This document shows, piece by piece, positions 1 to 4,095 of a DNA stretch of 6,320 bases. The stretch comes from Peptococcaceae bacterium BRH_c23. Lineage in GTDB: Bacteria; Bacillota_B; Desulfitobacteriia; Desulfitobacteriales; Desulfitobacteriaceae. The stretch covers positions 1 to 6,320 of the forward strand of contig LADV01000180.1 in assembly GCA_000961805.1 (NCBI GenBank), given 5' to 3'. The first letter of the stretch is position 1; the number at the start of each line of letters is the position of its first letter. The translations under genes and the position numbers were made by a program. The notes beneath the pieces were generated by a model, which was not told the DNA's origin, made no database searches, and saw only the letters and a program-made list of their open reading frames with translations.

Positions 1-719
1 GAGACCACTTGTTTAATCGCCTGAATACTTTCTAGTTCCATAGTTACATTCAATTGATTCAGATCAACCCCTCTATCTTTAAGGGCCATCTCCATCACCT
101 TGCGAGTCCCGGAACCTTCCTCTCGTGTCACCAGACGCTCATTTGGGAGTTCAGCTAGGGTAATGCTATTCTTTGAGGCCCAGGGGTGAAAATGAGGAAT
201 CACAACTACCAATTCGTCATCCCAAAAATTCTCCACCTTAAGGTCTTTATGCTGAGGGGCTGTCCCTTCGATTAGGGCTATATGCATTTTTTTCTCTGAA
301 ACATCTTGAGTAATCGACTCCGTATTACTGATCTTTACTTTGAAGTCCACGTCTGGGTGGGTCTTAGACAAATACGCCATAATATTGGGAAGAATATACT
401 CTCCAATCGTTAAAGTCGCACCGAGATAAATAAGTCTTCTCTGATTAAGTCTTCTCTGATCTTTTGCCCGGGCGCTCATCTCCTCTTTTAAACTCACAAG
501 TATGTCCAAGATACTTCGAATACGCGCATAGAAAATTTCACCCTCTTTGGTCAGAGTAACCCCTTTATTGGTACGGTCGAAAAAACGAACACCATACTCG
601 TTTTCCAAACTCTGAATCTGCAAACTGATACTGGATTGACTCATGTGGAGATTCTTAGCTGATAACGTAATGTTAATGGTTTCTGCCACCTCTTTAAACA
701 CAAGAAGGTGTTGTTCCAT
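1..719 (-). CDS. LysR-type transcriptional regulator, partial (C-terminus beyond left edge)
   Basis: DNA-binding one-component regulator. The 239 visible residues contain the N-terminal winged HTH (about 1-60, with the typical core LHMSQSSISLQIQSLE and the FFDRT wing), the linker helix (about 60-92) and most of the effector-binding domain, including the usual REEGSGTR stretch near residues 199-206. LysR proteins are about 300 residues, so roughly 60 are missing past base 1. The start is the ATG at 719-717, with a GGAAGGGA Shine-Dalgarno at 738-731, 11 nt upstream. The sequence style resembles the CysL/CbbR-like branch, but the effector cannot be named. An odd feature is a perfect 15-bp tandem duplication (431-445 and 446-460) that inserts five residues, giving QRRLN then QRRLI at residues 88-97, between the linker helix and the sensor domain; the frame is kept. 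LysR genes are often divergent from their target, but no intact divergent gene follows here. Confidence 0.93.
   Translation of the reverse strand, partial: MEQHLLVFKEVAETINITLSAKNLHMSQSSISLQIQSLENEYGVRFFDRTNKGVTLTKEGEIFYARIRSILDILVSLKEEMSARAKDQRRLNQRRLIYLGATLTIGEYILPNIMAYLSKTHPDVDFKVKISNTESITQDVSEKKMHIALIEGTAPQHKDLKVENFWDDELVVVIPHFHPWASKNSITLAELPNERLVTREEGSGTRKVMEMALKDRGVDLNQLNVTMELESIQAIKQVV
431..460. repeat. Perfect 15-bp tandem duplication inside the lysR-type gene
   Basis: The unit TAAGTCTTCTCTGAT occurs twice back to back at 431-445 and 446-460. It is in frame and adds five residues to the interdomain linker of the LysR-type regulator. A length divisible by three and full identity suggest a recent replication-slippage event tolerated by the protein. 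Confidence 0.95.
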
Positions 720-730
720 GATGATGCAGC

Positions 731-738
731 TCCCTTCC
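731..738 (-). promoter_or_regulatory. Ribosome binding site of the LysR-type gene
   Basis: GGAAGGGA on the minus strand lies 11 nt before the ATG at 719. It is the only purine-rich site near the start and fixes that start, though the spacing is slightly long. Confidence 0.6.
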
Positions 739-784
739 TAAATCCTATATCCACTATATCTATAATTTAAGTTCTCCACTTACA

Positions 785-827
785 TGTGCATCCACCTTAA
801 TTTCATTGTCCGACTATTAGATGCACA
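785..827. promoter_or_regulatory. Inverted repeat upstream of the LysR-type gene, possible operator
   Basis: TGTGCATC (785-792) and GATGCACA (820-827) form a perfect 8-bp inverted repeat with centres 35 bp apart. It lies between the lysR-type start and the candidate promoter at 864-891. LysR proteins bind two dyad sites upstream of targets and often autoregulate, so an operator role is reasonable, but the half-sites are far apart for a single classical T-N11-A box. The sequence shows only the repeat; the function is inferred. Confidence 0.35.
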
Positions 828-863
828 ATCCCTCACTAAACATGGTTTTCTTAATGTACTAAA

Positions 864-891
864 ACTATACACTTAGCCCGTTTTTAAACAA
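864..891 (-). promoter_or_regulatory. Candidate sigma-A promoter of the LysR-type gene
   Basis: TTGTTT (891-886), a 16-nt spacer and TATAGT (869-864) on the minus strand. It would give a leader of about 140 nt holding the 785-827 inverted repeat. AT-rich sequence nearer the start (740-780) could hold another promoter. Confidence 0.35.
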
Positions 892-1100
892 AAAAATTAA
901 GACGTACCATTTAGCAGGTAAGCCTTAACTGTTTTTCATTATATTCCTATTCCAACCTTAACGTTAGAGCCCTTTTTCTGCAGAAAGCTACATAATGACC
1001 GACGCGTTATGTTTGGGCAAAAAAAAACGACGCGCTTTTAGTCTATTGCTGTTGCCCACCTAAAATGAGCAGTCGCTGCCCCCCACACAAACCATTGACG
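892..1100. other. Gene-free spacer between the LysR-type gene and the 67-residue ORF
   Basis: Together with 720-891 this makes about 380 bases without a gene. No credible ORF, RNA gene or clear terminator is visible here. The only structure is a 7-bp inverted repeat, TGGGCAA (1014-1020) and TTGCCCA (1052-1058), around a run of nine A (1019-1027) and a GC-rich GACGCG element repeated at 1001-1006 and 1029-1034. The loop is 31 nt, so it is not a standard terminator. The stretch may be debris of a lost gene or element. Confidence 0.5.
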
Positions 1101-1304
1101 CTAATCATTTTTAATAAGCTTTTTTTCAATCAAATCACATAATTCATTAAACAATACACTGTCTTCAATTTTCATGTTTGCTTTACGCAAGTATTTTAAA
1201 AACTCAATAGGAATACTTTCTTTCGAATTAACCTCATTTGCTACTATGAATTCATTTATTACAATTTTAATTGTCCCAATATCTTCCCTAATAACTATTT
1301 GCAT
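1101..1304 (-). CDS. Small hypothetical protein, 67 residues
   Basis: I do not recognise a family. The product is soluble-looking, with no membrane segment or Cys pair, and is rich in Ile, Glu and Lys. Its first part (MQIVIREDIGTIKIVINEF) looks beta-stranded and the second (residues 31-65) looks helical, ending in a lysine-rich tail. The ATG at 1304-1302 has a modest GAGG about 7 nt upstream. No convincing promoter or terminator can be assigned. It sits alone between an empty spacer and the nickel-transporter relic, away from the minus-strand metal genes. The composition is plausible for a real gene, but a chance ORF in AT-rich DNA is possible. Confidence 0.5.
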   Translation of the reverse strand: MQIVIREDIGTIKIVINEFIVANEVNSKESIPIEFLKYLRKANMKIEDSVLFNELCDLIEKKLIKND

Positions 1305-1361
1305 GTTTTAGCCTCGGTTCTTTTAAAATAAATAATATGATTCAAAAAAGTGAGCACTCCC

Positions 1362-1631
1362 TATCATTGAGCCTTTTCTACTCGGTTAGGCAAAATTAAT
1401 TATAATCTATCCTTCACTGGTCTTTTAGTGATCGCTGCTTTATGTATTGGTTTTATAGAATTAACTCAGATCATTGCTTCTAAGCTCGGATTAAGTGGCG
1501 GAGTTTTTGGATGGATAGAAAATCAAAACTTTGGCGGAATTGGATATTTACTCTTAAGTGGGGCTGTAACAAAAAAAGTTACAACCCCTTTGAAATGTTA
1601 CAATAATCATTATACGAGTAATCAAGTATGA
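1362..1631 (+). pseudogene. Relic of a NiCoT-family nickel/cobalt transporter, C-terminal fragment
   Basis: Read in the frame of 1362-1631, the translation has Y-H-stop and then AFSTRLGKINYNLSFTGL, followed by a hydrophobic segment, the IELTQII helix and GLSGGVFGWIENQNFGG. This matches the layout of the last two membrane segments of HoxN/NixA-type nickel permeases, where a conserved W-A-F-S-T-P-L-R-K-x-Y-Y-N stretch precedes a membrane helix and a G-x-W-x-W-I loop. The Trp before AFST is here TGA (1368-1370), and 10 codons further upstream there is another TGA. The rest of the usual roughly 330-residue protein is absent. After GYLLLSGAV the last helix is missing and the frame runs into a terminator hairpin, so a 3' deletion is likely. 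A GTG at 1428 opens a 67-codon ORF with no Shine-Dalgarno, and I do not regard it as an independent gene. Family assignment is from recalled family features, not a search. Confidence 0.65.
1557..1591 (+). terminator. Terminator-like hairpin at the end of the NiCoT relic
   Basis: GGGGCTGTAAC (1560-1570), loop A7 (1571-1577) and GTTACAACCCC (1578-1588) give an 11-bp stem with one mismatch (C1564/A1584), followed by only three T. It was probably the terminator of the lost nickel-transporter gene. It may also block minus-strand transcripts coming from the HMA gene, as no other hairpin lies between them, but on that strand no T-run follows. Confidence 0.6.
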
Positions 1632-1680
1632 CCACTTTGCAATCAACTTACAATTGGCCCACTTCCAGTTACACAATGTC
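1630..1680. repeat. Short imperfect repeats, possible insertion-sequence end relic
   Basis: CAACTTACAATTGG (1644-1657) recurs imperfectly as CAGTTACACAATGT (1666-1679), 22 bp on, and ACCACTT (1631-1637) recurs as CCCACTT (1658-1664), 27 bp on. Such short repeats with a GTGGGCCA core on the minus strand recall the multiple terminal repeats of IS21-family elements. No second end or transposase is found next to it, so this is a weak inference. Confidence 0.25.
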
Positions 1681-1727
1681 TGGGTCCCCTCAATAGAGTA
1701 GTGCTCTCCTAAGCATAAACAACCTTA

Positions 1728-1991
1728 CTAATTATTGACGACCCTGTAACCAGCCTCATCAACGGCTTTTGCAAGCAATGAACGATCAGCGGTTCCGATA
1801 ACCACTGCCTGTTTATGAGCTAAATCCACTTCTGCTTGAGTAACTCCAGGAACTTTCAATAACGCCTTCTCAACTGAACTTTTACAGTGTCCACAAGTCA
1901 TTCCCTCAATTTTTAATACAATCCCATCTTGGGGATTCAAGGTATTTCCTCCAGAATGGCCTTTATTCGAATGTCCACAGCAACCACACAT
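1728..1991 (-). CDS. CopZ-like heavy-metal-associated (HMA) metallochaperone
   Basis: This is an 87-residue cytosolic metal carrier. The HMA fold occupies about residues 23-85, with the metal-binding GMTCGHC loop at 30-36 (Cys33 and Cys36) and the usual second half ending in VDEAGYRV. Proteins of this family carry Cu(I), or sometimes other soft metals, to P-type ATPases or regulators. The N-terminus is unusual: MCGCCGHSNKGHSGG adds Cys2, Cys4, Cys5, His7 and His12, so a second metal site is likely. The start is the ATG at 1991-1989, with AAGGAG 9 nt upstream. It follows two Met-rich exported proteins on the same strand. No copper ATPase or CsoR is visible, so the partner is unknown. CopZ or a MerP-like role are both possible, and the metal cannot be told from sequence. 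Confidence 0.93.
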   Translation of the reverse strand: MCGCCGHSNKGHSGGNTLNPQDGIVLKIEGMTCGHCKSSVEKALLKVPGVTQAEVDLAHKQAVVIGTADRSLLAKAVDEAGYRVVNN

Positions 1992-2000
1992 TTAACATCG

Positions 2001-2044
2001 CTCCTTTTTATAACTTAGATATAATCTTTAGGTCTTTTCCTCAA
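2001..2044 (-). promoter_or_regulatory. Candidate promoter and ribosome binding site of the HMA gene
   Basis: On the minus strand TTGAGG (2044-2039), a 17-nt spacer and TATCTA (2021-2016) could form a sigma-A promoter within the 100-bp gap after the Met-rich gene. AAGGAG (2006-2001) lies 9 nt before the ATG. The binding site is convincing; the promoter is only plausible, and cotranscription with the upstream gene is equally possible as I see no terminator in the gap. Confidence 0.35.
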
Positions 2045-2091
2045 CTAAGGTAGTACCAAATACCATTTCAGATCCAGCAATCCCTAATGTA

Positions 2092-2532
2092 TTAGAAATT
2101 CATCATGTTTTTTACTGTTCCACTTCCATTCATCATCGAGCTTCCAGAATTGGTATTCCCACTTCCGTTGGTCATCATGTTTCCTCCGGAATTACTCATG
2201 AATTCGTTCATTTTATCAAGATTATCTTGTCCCATTTGGGCCTTAACATTTGGGTCTGAATTCATGAGATCTTGCATCGCCTTAACATCCCCTGATTGCA
2301 TGGCGTTCTGCATCCCCGCTGAATTATGGAGATCTTGCATAGCCGTTGAATTCATCAAAGTTTGATGTTGACCTGGTGAAAAGGTTTGCTGCTGCATAAA
2401 ACCTTGCATTTGAGCCATCCATCCGCTGCCTTGTTGCTGTGTTGTTCCAGCTAGAGCTGGTAAAGCTATAAGCCCTACTGCTAAGGTTGCGGTACCGACA
2501 ATTGCGGTAATTTTCTTACTAAATTTTTTTAT
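2092..2532 (-). CDS. Met/Gln-rich exported protein with apparent ATA start codon
   Basis: I extend this gene upstream of the first ATG (2418). The frame is open to a TAG overlapping the Shine-Dalgarno (AGGGGG, 2546-2541), and reading from the ATA at 2532-2530, exactly 8 nt after it, gives a textbook signal peptide. It has a basic start (KKFSKK), a hydrophobic core and an LPALA-GT cleavage site after residue 28. No ATG, GTG or TTG exists between that TAG and 2418. The total is 146 residues. The mature part (about 118 residues) has 18 Met, much Gln, Asn and Ser, and repeated motifs such as AMQDLHNS, AMQDLMNS and KMNEFMSN, then a Gly/Ser/Asn tail with three MM pairs. I infer an extracytoplasmic protein that could bind Cu(I) through Met clusters, given the HMA neighbour and the Met-rich lipoprotein upstream. 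No named family is recognised. If initiation really used 2418, the signal peptide would be lost. Confidence 0.85.
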   Translation of the reverse strand: MKKFSKKITAIVGTATLAVGLIALPALAGTTQQQGSGWMAQMQGFMQQQTFSPGQHQTLMNSTAMQDLHNSAGMQNAMQSGDVKAMQDLMNSDPNVKAQMGQDNLDKMNEFMSNSGGNMMTNGSGNTNSGSSMMNGSGTVKNMMNF

Positions 2533-2540
2533 TGTATATT

Positions 2541-2546
2541 CCCCCT
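2541..2546 (-). promoter_or_regulatory. Ribosome binding site deciding an ATA start
   Basis: AGGGGG lies 8 nt before the ATA codon at 2532. It is far (over 120 nt) from the first ATG of the frame at 2418, so it supports initiation at the signal-peptide start. Confidence 0.75.
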
Positions 2547-2604
2547 AATTTAATTTTCATTCTACAGCTTTGCTTCATTTGATTTGCTGATCTTCCATGT
2601 CCTT

Positions 2605-2610
2605 AGTGTA
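2605..2610 (-). promoter_or_regulatory. Candidate -10 of the Met/Gln-rich protein gene
   Basis: TACACT on the minus strand lies 20 nt after the last TTCATG box. With the box occupying the -35 region this is the layout of an activator-dependent promoter. The leader would be about 65 nt. Confidence 0.35.
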
Positions 2611-2630
2611 ACTCTTGGATACGATCATCT

Positions 2631-2658
2631 CATGAAAAAGTTGTGAATTTCTCATGAA
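2631..2658 (-). promoter_or_regulatory. Three 11-bp-spaced TTCAnn boxes, OmpR/PhoB-type operator
   Basis: On the minus strand TTCATG (2658-2653), TTCACA (2647-2642) and TTCATG (2636-2631) start exactly 11 bp apart. The outer two belong to a perfect 12-bp direct repeat, CTTTTTCATGAG (2662-2651 and 2640-2629). Hexamers with 11-bp periodicity are the hallmark of OmpR/PhoB/PhoP response-regulator sites; the regulator is not in the window. A matching two-box site lies before the HD-GYP gene. Confidence 0.6.
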
Positions 2659-2689
2659 AAAGGAACCCCGATATAGATCAGAGTCCCTT
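2657..2689 (-). terminator. Intrinsic terminator of the Met-rich lipoprotein gene
   Basis: On the minus strand AAGGGACTCTGAT (2689-2677) pairs with ATCGGGGTTCCTT (2672-2660) over 13 positions including GU pairs, with loop CTAT, and a T5 run at 2661-2657. It follows the lipoprotein stop (2736) by about 47 nt and its T-run overlaps the first operator box of the next gene. Confidence 0.8.
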
Positions 2690-2735
2690 CATTTCACTTA
2701 TAAATTTGAGTTAGGGAAGCATTGTCCCTTGGGAT

Positions 2736-3176
2736 TTATTTTTCACCTAGAGCTTCCTTTACCAAGGGTTGTAGGGCTGGATCTTTTAGCATGGCTGCAA
2801 AGGTCGCTTTCATTTTAGGATCGGACATGATCTCTACCATAGGCTTATACATAGATGGATTAGACATGATATTCACCATGTTATCCTTGTTTTGGCTACT
2901 CCCCATTATACCCATCATATTCTTTTGTACATCGCTATTTTTCATCACATCCATCATCACAGGCATCATTTGTGAAGACCCCATTATTTTTACCATGGAC
3001 TGACGAGTATCCGGTGAACTTAAAACATTCATCATTTCCGTGGGATTGCCCGTCATATATTGGGTCATGTTGCTGGTGTTCATCATATCCTTATTTTGAC
3101 TGCCGCAACCAGCTAGACTTAACATGGCAATAGAAATTATAGCTACAAGCATTACCAATTTAATATTCTTCTTCAC
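2736..3176 (-). CDS. Met-rich repeat lipoprotein, extracytoplasmic
   Basis: This is a secreted, lipid-anchored protein of 146 residues. The signal peptide MKKNIKLVMLVAIISIAMLS is followed by the lipobox LAGC with Cys24. The mature 123 residues contain 23 Met. Most of it is a run of about 13-residue helical-looking units of the form (S/N/D)P-x5-M-V-x-I-M-x-x, for example SPDTRQSMVKIMGS, NPSMYKPMVEIMS and DPKMKATFAAMLK, with the last units losing Met. Units of this shape resemble the DP/STI1-like repeats of chaperone-binding proteins. Alternatively, Met clusters may bind Cu(I). The longest ORF starts at 3185, but the AGGAG at 3190-3186 touches that ATG, while the GTG at 3176 has ideal 9-nt spacing and gives the standard MKKN start, so I choose GTG. 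A terminator follows. No named family is recognised. Confidence 0.9.
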   Translation of the reverse strand: MKKNIKLVMLVAIISIAMLSLAGCGSQNKDMMNTSNMTQYMTGNPTEMMNVLSSPDTRQSMVKIMGSSQMMPVMMDVMKNSDVQKNMMGIMGSSQNKDNMVNIMSNPSMYKPMVEIMSDPKMKATFAAMLKDPALQPLVKEALGEK

Positions 3177-3185
3177 AACCATCAT

Positions 3186-3190
3186 CTCCT
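3186..3190 (-). promoter_or_regulatory. Ribosome binding site selecting the GTG start of the lipoprotein
   Basis: AGGAG lies 0 nt from the ATG at 3185, 3 nt from the ATG at 3182 and 9 nt from the GTG at 3176. Only the last spacing is normal. Confidence 0.7.
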
Positions 3191-3207
3191 ACTCTTTAAA
3201 TCACTTT

Positions 3208-3236
3208 AAATAATTCCGTTAATTAAACAAGCTCAA
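3208..3236 (-). promoter_or_regulatory. Weak candidate promoter of the lipoprotein gene
   Basis: TTGAGC (3236-3231), a 17-nt spacer and TTATTT (3213-3208) on the minus strand. The -10 is poor. An 8-bp direct repeat ATTTAAAG (3211-3204 and 3201-3194) overlaps it and may be part of a control site. Confidence 0.3.
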
Positions 3237-3283
3237 CCATAGGGGCAAGGACTCTCATCGATTACAATCCAAAAAATGAGCGA

Positions 3284-3376
3284 CTACCAGAGGACAATAA
3301 GTACATAGGATGTCCTACAAGGCTGAATATTACGAGATTCACACGTTAATTTATAATAGTTCCTATAAGCGGTCAC
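3284..3376 (-). other. Strong Shine-Dalgarno without a usable start; 30-codon frame
   Basis: The 203-bp gap between GGDEF and lipoprotein genes holds AAGGAGGTGA (3382-3373), the best match to the 16S anti-SD in the window, only about 11 nt after the GGDEF stop. No ATG, GTG or TTG is at proper spacing. A GTG inside the site itself opens 30 codons (3376-3284, with two Cys and a hydrophobic end, YVLIVLW). I cannot tell whether this is a small gene, a relic or chance. Confidence 0.2.
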
Positions 3377-3393
3377 CTCCTTAAATTAAAGCG

Positions 3394-4074
3394 CTAGCTC
3401 GATATTGAACAGTTCTTACCACTATGTTTAGCTTTTAAAAGCGCTTTGTCTGAAGCAACTATAAGATCATGAATATATCGCCCATCGTCCGGATAACTTG
3501 AAACGCCCAAGGAAACAGTTATCTGGGGATATGCTTGATTATCAAGTCGACTTATTTCTGACCTAATTTTTTCAGCCATCTTCATCGCGTTCTTCTTATC
3601 ACAATCCAATAAAAGCAGGATTATTTCCTCCCCGCCATATCTATATACTCGGTCGGTCGCGCGGATACAGGCTTTAATAGTCTCTCCTACCTTTTTAAGT
3701 ACATTATCTCCAATGTCATGGCCAAAGTGATTGTTAAAATCCCTGAAATTGTCAATATCAAGAAATATTAAGGAATATAACCCACTATAGTCAAAATGTT
3801 TTATATCATGGTCAAAAGCCCTTCGATTTAGAAGTCCTGTTAAGTTATCAGTCATTAAACTAACCTTTAATTGTTGGTTTAACCTTTTTTGTGTCTCGAG
3901 CCTTTTATAAAAAAGAACTGCCACAATAAAATTCGTTAACCCAAACAAAGTTCCCGCGATGATGCAATGTAAAACAAGGTTATTGAATAATGGCATATCC
4001 ATGAAATACAAGAGTACTACTGAATAAAGTATCCCGGTAAATACCATAGCTATTAACAACCATAATTTATTCAT
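3394..4074 (-). CDS. Membrane-bound GGDEF diguanylate cyclase
   Basis: This protein makes the second messenger c-di-GMP from two GTP. Of 226 residues, two membrane helices lie at about 4-25 and 33-56, then a short coiled linker and one GGDEF domain (about 72-226). The catalytic signature is GGEEI at 147-151, with Ile in place of the usual Phe. The metal Asp (D106) in LDIDNF, the guanine-contacting N114 and D123 (HFGHDIGD), and the inhibitory I-site RATD (138-141), five residues before GGEEI, are all present. The usual Lys of the FKxxN motif is Arg111. It should therefore be active and subject to product inhibition. The start ATG (4074-4072) has AAGGAG 11 nt upstream. It lies 21 bp after the HD-GYP stop with no terminator between, so the two are cotranscribed and form an opposing synthesis/degradation pair. 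There is no sensory domain beyond the membrane helices. Confidence 0.95.
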   Translation of the reverse strand: MNKLWLLIAMVFTGILYSVVLLYFMDMPLFNNLVLHCIIAGTLFGLTNFIVAVLFYKRLETQKRLNQQLKVSLMTDNLTGLLNRRAFDHDIKHFDYSGLYSLIFLDIDNFRDFNNHFGHDIGDNVLKKVGETIKACIRATDRVYRYGGEEIILLLLDCDKKNAMKMAEKIRSEISRLDNQAYPQITVSLGVSSYPDDGRYIHDLIVASDKALLKAKHSGKNCSISS

Positions 4075-4095
4075 ACGGTAAAAAACTCCTTCTTC

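Noticed and set aside
1014..1058. TGGGCAA/TTGCCCA inverted repeat as a terminator or small mobile element
   Set aside because: Arms of 7 bp around a 31-nt loop, with the A-run inside the loop and no target duplication visible.
1428..1631. 67-codon GTG ORF as an intact small membrane gene
   Set aside because: No Shine-Dalgarno, similarity to NiCoT begins upstream of the GTG and is broken by a stop, and its 3' end runs through a terminator hairpin.
2105..2365. Plus-strand ORF of 86 codons
   Set aside because: Antisense shadow of the Met/Gln-rich exported protein; its Phe/Pro/Ile composition is the mirror of Met- and Asn-rich codons.
2722..3003. Plus-strand ORF of 93 codons that looks like a membrane protein
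   Set aside because: Antisense of the Met-rich lipoprotein: CAT codons opposite ATG read as Ile, Ser or His and produce false hydrophobic runs. No ribosome binding site.
3291..3316. AGGACA/TGTCCT inverted repeat as a terminator of the GGDEF operon
   Set aside because: Only 6 bp with a 14-nt loop, and the nearest T-run on the minus strand is about 10 nt or more past the stem; not a credible intrinsic terminator.
3373..3382. TCACCTCCTT as the 3' end of a 16S rRNA gene
   Set aside because: Only the anti-SD bases match; the sequence upstream on the plus strand is not rRNA. It is simply a Shine-Dalgarno on the minus strand.
3190..3393. c-di-GMP riboswitch near the c-di-GMP genes
   Set aside because: The conserved GEMM-type core (CAGGGCAAACC, GGACGCAAAGCC) is absent here and in the HD-GYP leader.
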